Below the pieces are notes generated by a model. It saw nothing but the letters and a program-made list of their open reading frames with translations, was not told where the DNA came from and did no database searches. From Euglena gracilis (taxonomy: Eukaryota > Euglenida > Euglenophyceae > Euglenales), in the NCBI GenBank assembly GCA_039621445.1, contig CP154955.1, forward strand, positions 6,128,785 to 6,192,784: a stretch of 64,000 nt of DNA. The letters are read 5' to 3'. The position numbers and the translations under genes are program-made. Shown here piece after piece: positions 23,011-34,185 of this stretch (its first letter is position 1; each line of letters opens with the position of its first letter).

Positions 23011-25544
23011 TCGCCAACACCTGTCGCTTGGTACCCACAGAACTCAGCCAGATTGGAAAGCGCTCTCAAAATCAGCGATCGCATTTTTCCGCATTTTTCG
23101 GACCCCATTTGCATATCTGAAATTGCACTTTTCAGCTGCCATGTTGCCCATCGATCGAAAGCTCTTCTCAAGGGCTTTCAGCAGATGGCCTTAGATTTCT
23201 GCCATACTGCGTGGTATTCTACTTCAGAAATTTTCCAAAATTGGCCAAAAGGAAATTTTTCCTCAAAAACCCCCAATTTTTGGCCCAAGTCCACCCAAAA
23301 AATGCTCAAATATGATTGCCACCTGTCTACAAACCCTTTTGGACACTTTTTGGCACTTTTTATTTTGGATCTCTTAGACGCCGGTTTCATGCCCGAACCG
23401 GCGTCGAGGACGCCGGTTTGGGCAGAAAATTTCCCGCCCGAACCGGCGTCCTGGACGCCGGTTCGGGCGTGAAACCAGAGCCCCCATACACGGTTTCAGC
23501 CTGTCGTGATGCAGAATGCTTGCATTTCTAAAGGATTTTCATGTATTCCCTGTTTCGTCATTCGTTTTTTACCCCTCCGGACCCCAGCAAGGGCCCACTG
23601 ATCCCCCACCGACCAAAGATTTCCATCTGAGGGTGTTCCTGTTCATAGTGGGCACGCCTGTTTTATTTGACGTTGTTTTTTTTGTTTTTTTTATTTCTAA
23701 CAATGTTTTTTTAAAAAAAAAACAAAAAAAACGCCCACTAGGTTTTGCAAAGAAAAATTTTTGAAAGCGTATTTTCGGTCATTTTTGCAACTTATGGGTC
23801 AGCTTTGCCAAAAACTACCTCCCATAAAAAATGGAAAAAGTAATAAAATTGCATTTTTTCTGCTTTTTTGGATGTTTTCGACCATTTTTGGCACTTTTTT
23901 GAACTGAGTAGGATTCAAAGTATGGTTTGGGTGTTTCATAACGAGTTTTCTCAATGAAATTTCCCTTTTGTTTTTTTTGATGTTTTTTTTAGTGTTTTTT
24001 TTAAAAAAAAACACGTTGTTTTGTTTTTTTTTAAAAAAACAAAAAAAATGCCCACTATGTTCCTGTTGGTGTAAGGCACTTATTTGGACCCATCCGGACC
24101 ATTTCCGAGTGGTTTGGACCCGCCACAGACCATTTTTATGACCACCGCCTAGCCACCGACTAGTTTGCATACAATTTTCTTCATAAAAAGTCGGCGAGAC
24201 TGGCCCGTAACTACATTAGAGTGGGTGGTCGGCCGACTAATCCGCCGACCACCCAGGACCCCCCCCTGTCTCGCCGACTAGCTGCCGACCAGTTGGGTGG
24301 TCGGCCGACCACCCAGGGGGGTCGGCACGCTGTGGCGAGGTTTCCGGCTAGGGGGGGGGGGGGGTTTGGCGTGGCGAGGGGGTCCCGGATGGGGGGGGGG
24401 AGGGGTGCGCGGGGGTTTGCCAAGGAAATTTTCTTTGGCGGGCCTGACATGGCGTGGCGAGGGGGTCTGAAAAGGGGGGGGAGGGGGGGAGTAAAATGGC
24501 GTGGCGAGAGGGTCGGTGAGGGGGGGGGGTGTGCCGACCCCCCCAGGACCCCCCCCCCAGTCTACCGCCTAGAGCCATTTTTTGGAGGTCAGATGAGCCA
24601 GAAAAATTGATTTTTTGTATTTTGTTGTCAGAGATTGTGATTTTTACCTACATTTTCAGGTTAAAATCCGGGCCTTGGGCCTGAAACCGGGGGGGGGGGT
24701 TATTTCGGCGGCCGAAGTCGGACCCCAAGGGGGGGGTATTATTTGGGGGGGGGGGGGGTTATCATGCCCAAAGTGCCATATAGCCAATGCATCGTTCCAT
24801 GGGACAAAGACGTAGGGTTGTGCCATGTTTGCACCCTGAGAAAGGAAGAACACAGTGCACGCCATTTGGGGGTTATCAGGTTTCCATGCCCCCCCCCCCC
24901 CCCGAGCTGTCCCCCCCCAAGCCATTCCCGTGGGGGACGGGAATAGCGCACTACCACCCCCCCCCCTTTATTTGAGCACACCCACGGGCCACCGGACCCC
25001 CCAAATGCTCAAATAAGGGGGGGTCAAAAATTCCTTTAGAAAGAGGGCAAAAAAAAAGTTTCGGCGCCTTCGGTGCATGAAAAAAAATTTTCCCCGGACC
25101 CAAATGCTCAATTAAGGGGGGGGGTCAAATAAAGGGGGGGTATCACAGCACATCTTGCAAAGACCTTCCCAAAATTGTGCTCAAAAATCGTCGTTTTTGG
25201 GACGTTTTCAAAAATTGTTTTTTGGCAAATCTGCATAACCCCCCAACAACAAGACCCGGGTCTGTTGCTGGAAGCCTTATTTTGGGGGGGGGGTCTATTT
25301 TTGTATTTTTTCTTGACCGACCCGGGCCCGAAAAAGCACCATTTTTCAGGTTCTCAAGAGTGCTAAAATTTTTCCTTCGGCGCTTCGCGCCATGTGTAGA
25401 TTACCTTGTTTTTTGCACTTCAAAAATCTGAAAATTTTTGAAATTTCATCATTTTTGTGCATGAAATTGGGGTTTTTGGCAATTTTTCAGGGAAAATTTT
25501 CACCGTCCCCGGCGATTTGCGCCGTCAAGGGCGGTCTTGCCCTC

Positions 25545-25760
25545 ACCCCCCCCCCCCTCAAAGTGGCCACCCTCCAGGCACCGTGGGACCCCAAAATGGC
25601 CACTCTGGCAGGGGGGACACTTTGGGGGGGGGGGTCCAGTTTTGGCCTTCGGTGCCTTTGGCACCAAAGTATAATGGCCACTTTGGGGGGGGGGGGGTAA
25701 CCTGAAATTTGCCAAAATTTTTGGCCACTTTGGGGGGAGGGACACTTTGAGGGGGGGTGA
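25545..25760. repeat. Dispersed repeat shared with 34.42-34.64 kb
   Basis: A segment of about 210 bp with 'gtggccaccctccaggcacc' and 'ggccactctggcagggggga' recurs at 34415-34640 in the same orientation, with only scattered differences and changes in G-run length. Similarity this high suggests a recent duplication or active spread. Confidence 0.92.
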
Positions 25761-26931
25761 GGGTATTAATGGGGGGGGGGGTCTTATTTTTTGGATTTTT
25801 GCTCGATCGGCCCAAAGGGGGTCTTATTTTTGGGGTGGGGTCTTATTTTGGGGGGGTTTAAAATTGACCTTTTTTTCAAAAAAAGTTGCCAAAAATGACC
25901 CCTTTTGGACTGCCCGATGTTCGGATGTGGGAATAGCTTGTGGGTCCCCCCGAGATGTCCCCTCCGTACTGTTCCCACTTGGCTGTAAAGGGTCCCGGGG
26001 ACAGGAATGGCTTGGGAGGGGGCATGGTTATTTTTGTTTTAATTTGGGGGGGAAATGCCGTGTGGGGGGGGGTCCCACGGGACCCATTGACTTTCCCCCC
26101 CAAAAATGGCCAAAAATCGCGAATAAAGCTTAAAAAAAAGGAACAAAAGACAGGATTTGAGATGAAAAAGTTTCACCCAAGATCCCCAATGGGACTTTTT
26201 TGTTCTTTTTCAAAAAAAGGTTGAAAAACAAACACCTTTTTAAAAAAAAAAGTTCTTTAAAAACATGTTTCCCTTCCAAAAAAGCTTCCAGCTATGGATT
26301 TCAATTGAAAAACCGATTGCATAAAAAAAATTAAGAAACCGCACATTTTCGAAAGTGTCTGCCACACGAAATGTACTTATGGAGACCCTCCATCACCCCC
26401 ATGAGACGTTTTGGCCACTGATACACTTGGCCCATTCCGGCTCGGTTGGTGTTTTTTGGCTGTTTTTTGGTCAAATTTTATTTCCAGAACATCTCGACAA
26501 CAAGGCAAAAGCAAGGAAATGTCCGCACACCAATAACGAAGCCCTTGGAATGCCCTTATCCAACCATCGGACAAGACGCACTGTTTGCCAAAGGTCCTTA
26601 CCCCCCGCCCGCCGCGCTGTGGGTGTTGTGAGGGGGAACTCACATTTTTTTGACCCCTAAAAATGGCCGTAAAGCGATTTTGGTGATCTTTTTCTTTCAA
26701 AAACCGCCCCTGCGGAAATCGCCAAAAAAGGTGACCTTTTTCGATTTTTTTTTGTTCCACAGCCCGCGGAATGCGTCTTGGTCAAATTTGGTGCGTAAAA
26801 TCAGGACTGGTCCGGCACGGTCTCTGGTTTGTTCCGCCGCAGTTAGGAATTACGGCAATTTTAATTAGGACTGGCCATTGGATCGGGCCTTTCTGAGTGT
26901 CTATTTTTTTTCGATCTCCGCATAAACCGCC

Positions 26932-27525
26932 ATGTCGGGGGCCGCGGCCCCAGAAGACCCGCCAGCCGTGCTGGAAGTGCCGCTGGACAACGTAATCCTC
27001 AACAAAAAATTGACTTCGGTGCTGGACCAAGTGGGCCTGGTGGCCCAGAATATGATGCTGCTGGCGAGCAAGGTGGAGGCCCTGGCCGACAAGGTGGATG
27101 AAAGTCGACCAGGAAAAAGAAAAAGACAAGCTGAAGACTACCTCCGACAAAAGCACCAGAACAAGTACATCCCCCGCCACCTCCGCCACCAGCAACAGCA
27201 GCAGCCTGAGCAGCCCTTACCTCTCCCCTGGCCCCCCCCCCACACACACCCACACCAACACTCACACTTCACACATTTAAATCCCCAGGGGATGCCTGGA
27301 AGGACTGCCCAGCACCAACAGCAGCAGCAACAGCTGCAGCCCCAAATGGGGCCACAAATGGGCAGCCAAATGGGGACCCAAATGGGCATGACCATCCCCA
27401 CCATGAGTGCCAGTGCCACAGCCAACAACCACCAAGGGCTGCAGCTCCCCACCGACCTGCTGTTTTTTCACCAGCCGTCCGTCCGTCCGTCCGTCCGCCC
27501 CCAAAACACCATATACTGAAAACGT
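26932..27525 (+). CDS. Putative exon, possibly N-terminal part of a mobile-element protein
   Basis: The longest ORF here starts MSGAAAPEDPPAVLEVPLD and has an amphipathic, coiled-coil-like middle (KLTSVLDQVGLVAQNMMLL, then KVEALADK). It then becomes low-complexity (Gln/Pro-rich, histidine runs) up to a stop at 27517-27519. The first about 55 codons look genuinely coding and may end at a donor inside GACAAG|GTGGAT. A further block after an AG at about 27560 (ILKLEDVDDLVSSS) and the zinc-finger relic at 27668 follow on the same strand. I do not recognise the protein. Its position beside the tyrosine-recombinase relics suggests element origin. Confidence 0.4.
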
Positions 27526-27667
27526 AATGTAGATTTTTGGTCCTCATTGCCATTTCTCAGATTCTGAAACTGGAGGACGTTGATGACCTGGTCAGCAGCA
27601 GCCACCGCAGCACGGAATGTTGCCGAGTGGACTCGCCCGCTCGGAAGAGGGGGCTGCCCAAAACTAG

Positions 27668-27880
27668 TTGCTGGACACTGTTCGGTCCGTTTTCCCTCGG
27701 GTTAATGGGGAGCTCTTGTGTCCCCGTTGTGGCGTCAAAGTTGGTTTCCCAACCTCCTCCAATGCCGCCCGTTCTGTTTCAGGTGGCGTTTGTGCAGACA
27801 CACACCACTTTATGTGTGCTGACCTAGGTCGGATGTCGCGTTTGGTCAACTCTGGTGAACTATCCATTGCAGTGTCATAG
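27668..27880 (+). pseudogene. Degenerate zinc-finger relic related to the 42 kb element
   Basis: LLCPRCGVKVGF and HHFMCADLGR align with VLCPRCGVRAF and YHFVCADLRR of the PHD-like finger at 41.9-42.07 kb. The second cysteine pair and the terminal WICEGC motif of that copy are missing here, so zinc binding is probably lost. The recombinase part on this strand is not recognisable. Confidence 0.65.
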
Positions 27881-27898
27881 TTGGAAAATGCATTCAAT

Positions 27899-28700
27899 TT
27901 AACGCCCTTTTTCTTTTTCATGATGAAGGGGAAAGCGCGCACAAGGACACGCACTCCGTCTCCTCCCCAAATTTTTGACGACATCATCGATGCTGATGAT
28001 GAGTGGGTGGAGGATTTGATCCTCACACAACCGTCTGCCGCGGATTGGATGAGAAAAGAAGAAAGGGGCAGCAAATTCATTCAGCAACGGAAATTGACGA
28101 TCCACGAAGGCAGCCAAGGCAATTTTTGGGGCTGTTGCATTGTATGCCCTCATCATGCCGTTCACATAACTTCGCCAGGAGTCTGCAGAAAGTTCTTTTA
28201 GTGGGAAGTTCTGTGTGGCCCGCTGTTGTTTGCAACTTTCCACGTTAGCCTCATCGTCAAACAAATACACCGAAAAAATGGTGCGACGAGCCCAACCTCG
28301 CAAATATTCGTCCAACGAGTCATACTTTTACCGGTTATCCGCAAAAATCGACAAAAGTCAGAAAATGTAGGATGCCGGATCGTTGGACGCGTTGCGCTCC
28401 GGAAAGTCCCCTGGTTTCTTCCTTAGCAAACAAGGGGCCGTTCACCGGGTCATCTGCCTCCTGCTTACCACCCTCAGAAATTTTGCGGATCGCAGCAACA
28501 AATTCCTCAGGGGGGGGGTTCAGTCCGGCCAACGCCACAAGGTTCGCCCGTTTAGTCATTAAGAACAAAAACTGAGGACAAGAAGAGCATATCACCATCA
28601 TCAAAGAGCAAACGATTTCCAAACAGGCGACCGTTAGTGTAAAACGATTTCCAAGACGGCGTACGCTTTCTTGAAGAAAAAAAAAGACAAAAACGGCCAA
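27899..28700 (-). pseudogene. Tyrosine recombinase-like element, N-terminal relic
   Basis: Two minus-strand blocks are visible. At 28560-28335 NLVALAGLNPPPEEFVAAI corresponds to NLMEAQMPQSPQVDDFLSVL of the 41 kb copy. At 28315-27899 LSADSWRSYVNGMMRAYNA corresponds to PVGSFRAYINAVSNIYKA. Spacing and order agree with an N-terminal core-binding region of a Crypton-like recombinase. The catalytic part is absent and the blocks are in different frames. Confidence 0.6.
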
Positions 28701-28769
28701 AACTCAAGCCAGGTGCATTGGTCGAATGGATTTTCAAGACATGCGTGCGGGCCCAGACAAAATGGGTTT

Positions 28770-28872
28770 TGGTAAATCAACAGACACTAACAATTTCAGC
28801 AGGGGCGCCGGGCCGCTCGCTTCGCTCGCACGGCCCGGCGCCCCTGTTGAAATCGTTAGTGTCTGATGATTT
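28770..28872. repeat. Long perfect hairpin, 'cagcaggggcgccggg' type
   Basis: The arms 'cactaacaatttcagcaggg' and its complement 'ccctgttgaaatcgttagtg' surround a GC-rich core with a cgctcgcttcgctcgc-like loop, giving a stem of roughly 40 bp. A second element of the same design lies at 37330-37425. Confidence 0.92.
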
Positions 28873-29734
28873 ATATATAAACAAAATTCATTTGACCGAT
28901 GCACCTGGCTTGAGTTTTGGCCATTTTTGTCATTTTTTTCAAGAAAATGTACGCCGTCTTGGAAATTGTTTTACACTAACGGATCCCTGTCTTGGAAATC
29001 TTTTGCTCTTTGATGATGGTGATATGTTCTTCTTGTCCTCCGTTTTTGTTCTTAATGGCTAAACGGGCGAACCGTTTCCGTTGCTGAATGAATTTGCTGC
29101 CCCGGTGCTCAAACGTGAATGAGGGGCATGCACCTGCTCAACGAACGACACCTGGGGGGGTTGGTACACCCCTCCCCCCCCCCCTCTCCGAGGGCCTCGC
29201 CACGCCTTTTTCCCCCCCCCCCCCCCCCCCCTAGCCTGACCCCCTCGCCACGCCACCGGCGATTTTCGCGATTTTTTGAACGAAAATTTTGTTGGCGACC
29301 ATGGTACCCCCCCCCCCCCCCCTGGTCGCCGACCCCCTCGCCACGCCATTTCCCCCCCCCCCCCCCCCCCCTATTCGGACCCCCTCGCCACGGCGTACCA
29401 ACCCCCCCTGGGATTTTGACAGAGGAGGAACTTCTCTCCCTCCGAACACATTTTGACACAAACATCGTTCTGCAGATGCAGCGGTGGAATTTGCTGATTT
29501 TTGGGATTCAGGATGCGAGGTTTTGAGTCGGCTGACCACAAAATTCCTGTTGTTGAGCCAAGTTGATGGGTGAAAAACTCTGTCGTTTGTCGTGAGCTCT
29601 ATGAAAAATATGCACGGATGCAGGGCCCCCCCTTTCGTTTCATCGTCCACCGTGATCAACAGCACCGCTGCCTCATCTGTGTTTTGTTTGCTCCTCACAT
29701 CTTGCCTTTTTAGGACCTTTTTTTGTTTATGAAA

Positions 29735-29880
29735 GCGATCGCCTGCCTTGGAAATAATTTTACACTAACGGATCCCTGTCTTGGAAATCGTTTTACACTA
29801 ACGATCGCCTGTTTTGGAAATCGTTTTACATTAACGGATTCAGCCTGAAATCCGTTAGTGTAGAAATTCAAGACAGGCGT
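29735..29880. repeat. Minisatellite of 'cttggaaatcgttttacac' units
   Basis: Units of about 33-36 nt containing 'ttggaaatcgttttacacta' and 'acggatccctgt' are repeated. Related single or tandem units occur at 28610-28665, 28950-29005, 37520-37650 and 38170-38400, and border the two hairpins. The last unit ends with an inverted 'gaaatccgttagtgtagaaa' phrase. Confidence 0.85.
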
Positions 29881-31261
29881 CGGGCCCAGGAAATAGGTTT
29901 TTATATCGAGAACTGTGTCCCAGACGCCGGTTCGCGTGAAACCTGTGCCTGGGACGCCGGTTCGGGCGGTAGCCCGAACCGGCGTCCCAGGCAGGGTTGA
30001 CATTTTATTATTTTTAAAAAAAACAAAAAACATGTTTTTTTTTAAAAAAAAGCGCAAAAAAAAGCTTTTTTTTTTTTGAAAAAGCAAAAATTGACCTTTC
30101 TCCTTGCGAAATCGCCATTTTTGAGGAAAATTTTTCGGGATGTGGTTCGGGTCACGGGGGGGGGTCACGGGGGGGTCATGGGGGGCACCACATTTTCGGT
30201 GGGCAAATCCTCCCAAAATTCGAAATCCTTTTTGGCTCCAAATTAGGAATCCCCAACCTAAAATTAGTATTTTGACACCATATTAGGCATCACCAGTCTA
30301 AATTTTGCAAAATTTAGGCCTCGAAATTAGGAATCTACCTGAATGTTTTGTCAAATTAGGCATCACCGGCCAATTTTTCTCAAAAAATTGCAAAATTTTC
30401 CCCAAACCTCCATGAATTTTTTTTGTTTTTTTTAAAAAAACATATTGGGGGTCATAGCTGGCACTTCGTTTAAAACGAAGTCAAAAAAAACACGTTTTTT
30501 TTTTAAAAAAACATGTTTTTTTAAAAAACAAAAAAACGCCATTGAGGGTCCAGGGCAAAAAAAAATTTTGCCTTTAATTTTAGCTTTTTTTTGCCCATCC
30601 TCAGGCAGAGAAAGACACCAAATTTGGGATGTTTCAAGTTGAAACATCCCAAAATGGCAGAAAAATGCCCTATTTTGACCATTCTTGTTGAAGACCTCCA
30701 AAAGTATTGGTTTTCAAGTCATTTGAGCTAAGATTGGTTCACCCTTGCGATCAAAGGCAAAATTTGGACCATCATTTTCCCCTTTGTTTTTTTTGCCGTT
30801 TTTTTTTTGCCTGTTTTTTTTAATAAAAAACAAAAAAAACGTTTTTTTTAAAAAAAACAAAAAAAACGCCAGCTATGTTGGGGGTGGTTCGGGACGCGGG
30901 GGGGGACGCGGGGGGGGGGGGGGGGGGGGGCACGCGGGGGGAACTGTGGCCAAACTACCCCCACACGTTTTCTTTGGCGTCACCTAAATTTGCATGTATT
31001 TTTCCTCTGGTAGACCAAAAAACGTGCCCAGCCAAAATCCGGGACGCGGGGGGGGGGCGCGGGGGGGGGACGCGGGGGGGATGCGGGGGGAACACCCCCA
31101 TTTTTTTAAAAAACATGTTTTTTTGTTTCAAAAAAGCAAGCCATCAACCTTGGTCCCAGGCACAGGTTTCGCGCCCGAACCGGCGTCTGGCACACAGTTT
31201 TTGAAACCGTGGCTAGGGGGCTCCGGTTTCACGCCCGAACCGGCGGCTGAGGAACAGGGCT

Positions 31262-31690
31262 GGATAGAGGTAGAGGGATAGAGGTAGAGGTAGAGGTAGA
31301 GGTAGAGGTAGAGGTCCCCTCTACCTCTACTATCCCTCTATGTCACCTTAATGTCAAACCTTAAAGGAAAGTGGCTTATTAAAGAAAAATTTTGCCGAAC
31401 GAAGGCAATTTTATGGGAAAAAATCAGAAATTGGCCATTCTTGTCACAAATCTCTTATGGCAATTTTTGAAACCAACCATCCGGATATTTTTTCTCATTC
31501 CTAACCTAAATATGATGTGTTGCGATGCTCATTTGCCAAATTTGAGGCATTTGGAGCCTTTTCTAGCCCTTATTGGTGCCACTTTATGACATTTTATGGA
31601 CATAGAGGTGACATAGAGGTAGAGGTAGAGGTAGAGGTGGGTCAGATAGAGGTAGAGGACTTTGACCTCTACCTCTACCTCTATCCAGCC
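31262..31690. repeat. Paired inverted (GGTAGA)n hexamer arrays
   Basis: GGTAGA-type hexamers at 31265-31312 are followed at once by the complementary CTACCTCTAC run. A second pair lies at 31610-31685 (ggtagaggtagaggtgg... then ctctacctctacctctatcc). The 280 bp in between is AT-rich. The two complementary pairs could fold separately or with each other. Confidence 0.9.
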
Positions 31691-32159
31691 CTGTGAGGAA
31701 TCACGGCCAATTTCGCCCAAAATCGCCATGTTTGGGGCAGTTTTGGGCGACTTTGGCCCAAATGGACCACCAGTCAAAAATGGTAGATTCCACACTTATG
31801 AGCCATATTACCCATCAATCGAAAGCCCTTGTCAAGGGCTTTCGACAGATGGCCACAAGATGGCCATAATGCACGCAGGGCTTAGCGCTTATTTTCATCG
31901 CTTATTTTCAGCGATCGTGTATTCCAAAATTTGACATCCTAATTTGTCAAATCCCACAGCTCAGGTTGCATATTGCATATCAAATGAAGGTCTCGCCCCA
32001 AATTTGAATATTTATTGGGTAGATTCCTTAAAATTAGGAATCTACCTGAAAATCATCAAATTGAGCATCACCGGCCAAATAGTTCCCGGAATTTGGCCGA
32101 AAAGGGTGTTAGGTCGGATCACAAGGGGGGGGGGTCAAAAGTTCCTGAATTTTTGGCCA

Positions 32160-32914
32160 CAATTAAGCAGGGTTGGGATAAAAGAAAGAACCCTGATGTT
32201 GACCCCTTGCATGGTAACCTTCTGGCGGAGGCTACCAAAAAGAAAGCATCCGGTTCAGAAGGGACAGAGCAATCCGCATTGGCACACCTCCTTGAATTCG
32301 AGGACGTCTGCAATGCGCTTTGCGCTGTCTTTGACGAACTAGATGCTTTCCTTTGTGCTTGGCCAGCTTGGGAGCTTGATCTTGCACTGTTGTTTGATGG
32401 GCAAGCGGTCATCAAACAATGTGAGGACCAACGCCGGGCACAGTGTGGCCAGCAATTCAAATTCTGACAATTGAAAGCATCAACGTTCAGGGGATACCTG
32501 AACGCAGTTGCCCGCATCCATGCGTCATCTCAGCCAGAAACCCCGTTTGTACCATCCTCTGAAACGCAACTCCCACGGCTGCAAAAATTGATGGCGGCTG
32601 CTCTGACCCGTGAGGCAACCAAAAAAGCCATTGGTGAGGCTGCGCACCACCCTGAGGAAATTCTGCAACCTGCAGAACTTCCTGGCATCCTTGACACGGT
32701 GCAGTGGAGCAGACCGTTTGAGGCACAGCGGGCAAACATTCTCATTATGGGTTTCTGCACCGGGTATCGCAGCGAAATGCTACGGAGGTTGCAGGTGGAT
32801 TCGTTTGTCGAGTCCAAAACAGAGGATGGTCGTAAGATGCTTTCTGTGTCCGTTGCCACCATGAAAAACCATCGGCAATCACTGGGCAAAGCAATTCAAA
32901 GTGATTCAAAATAA
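32160..32914 (+). pseudogene. Tyrosine recombinase-like ORF with one in-frame TGA
   Basis: One reading frame is open from upstream of 32160 to 32914, broken by a single TGA at 32465-32467. Before it: LLEFEDVCNALCAVFDELD and WPAWELDLALLFDGQ. After it: ASTFRGYLNAVARIHAS (core-binding domain) and ILIMGFCTGYRSEMLRRLQV. The latter matches the first catalytic arginine motif of Crypton/DUF3504-like tyrosine recombinases. The reading stops before the His-x-x-Arg and catalytic Tyr motifs, so this copy lacks much of the catalytic domain or continues through an unseen intron. It has clear homology to the 41 kb element. Confidence 0.7.
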
Positions 32915-32959
32915 TTCTGTCCTTTGTTTGAAAGGCCTTAAATTTTGGGGAAAAGATCT

Positions 32960-33030
32960 GAACACGGCAATATGCCCTGTTTTTCGTGTTCGCCTTACCA
33001 CGAAAAACAGGGCATATTGCCGGGTTAAGA
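32960..33030. repeat. Inverted repeat, 26-bp arms
   Basis: The arms 'gcaatatgccctgtttttcg' and 'cgaaaaacagggcatattgc' are separated by about 14 nt. A third partial copy 'aatatgccccgttttccgtg' follows at about 33033. It lies just after the recombinase relic and could mark the element's end. Confidence 0.9.
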
Positions 33031-33104
33031 AAATATGCCCCGTTTTCCGTGTTCATAGCCACAAAATGGTATCTGGCAAACATAACTGTCATGTGGGCAT
33101 TCTT

Positions 33105-33290
33105 TTGTGAGAAAATTGGCAATTATTTTCACAAAATAGGCAATTGTTTTGAGAAAACGGGCAGTTATTTGGAGAAAATTGGCAGTTATTTAGAGATAAT
33201 TGACCGGTGAGATTTGAGAAACGTGGCAATTATTTTGATCTTTGATACACATTCATTCCGCAACCGGCTGTAATACCGTTGGACAAAACC
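33105..33290. repeat. Degenerate ~20-nt array, 'gagaaaattggcaattattt' type
   Basis: Five or six units of roughly 20 nt (gtgagaaaattggcaattat and variants) are followed by 'gcaaccggctgta'. A sister array lies at about 34015-34180 (gtgagacaagtggcaattgc and variants), also followed by 'gcaaccggctgtgaa'. The shared order of array plus conserved tail indicates a single repeat family. Confidence 0.8.
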
Positions 33291-34009
33291 TGCTCTGCCT
33301 GCGTTATCGCTCGGATTAATTCCGTTCCAAAATCACTTCGGTGTTAATCCAATTGGTAAATAACCCAGAGCGGTATTTTTATCCCTCCGGTGGAGGCAGA
33401 AAAGATGGCGGGGGCGGCTAATACGACAGCAGCTCCGGGGGGGGGGGGGCATGGTAGTTCGGTCGTCCACACGTTGTTCTTTGCGAGCCGTGAAGCCTGC
33501 TTTTTGTGCGATGGATGTGAGGATATCTTGAATACCCTCACCCCCCCCCTATTTGCTCCCCCCCCCCAATTGGCTAATTGGGGGTCCCGTTGGACAGACC
33601 ATTAGCCAATTAGGGGGGGGTCAGGCGTACTGGCCTTTTTGTAAAGTATTGTCAGAGACATAGTAAGTTTACTGGAATCACCTGAAGGGAGGTGCGGCTG
33701 TTCTCTTCACATGGAAAGGGTTCGTGCCATGTGCCCGGCAGTTGCGCTGTTCCAATTCCAATTTGGAGAGCAAGCTGGATTTATGCATTGCCGACATAGC
33801 AGAAACAACACAGGTCGTGAACGTTGCCAATGCATCTGCGACTAATGTTGCTGCTGCGACACTCCCTCCACCTCGGTGGATCCCCTCTGGTGTTTCAAAC
33901 AAATTGCACACATGGTTTGGCAGGACCTCGAATAGCATCATGAATTTTTCTGCAGCCAGCTAGTGCTCCCTCCAACCGAGATGGTGCGCGTTTCTTTCTT
34001 GGATCCAGC

Positions 34010-34185
34010 ATTTTATTGTGAGACAAGTGGCAATTGCTTTTGAGAGAATTGTGGTCACGTTTTGTGAAAAGAATTTTGAGACGGGTGGCCATTCATTTCG
34101 AGACCGATGGCAGATTACGGTGAGACAGGTGGCAGTTCATCGTGAGACAATGCGTTATTTTTGCAACCGGCTGTGAACACCAATA
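34010..34185. repeat. Second array of the 33.1 kb family
   Basis: Units such as 'gagacaagtggcaattgctt' and 'gagacgggtggccattcatt' repeat with a period of about 20-25 nt and end in 'tttgcaaccggctgtgaac'. Same arrangement as 33105-33290, with a more C/G-shifted unit. Confidence 0.8.

Larger units (their letters stand above)
18010..26900. other. Repeat field without recognisable genes
   Basis: This is about 9 kb of dispersed repeats upstream of the CNNM-type gene. It contains G-rich 'ggtcacgggggg' blocks (18.3-18.66 kb, recurring near 30.14 kb) and 'aaattaggaat' phrases. It also has GGCCGACTAGTCGGCC palindromes (21.12, 21.59 and 24.23 kb), ACCGGCGTCC/GGACGCCGGT hairpins (22.15-22.28 and 23.38-23.47 kb) and long C or G runs. 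The ORFs across it are low-complexity products. I found no exon pair that could be joined into a known protein. Confidence 0.6.
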
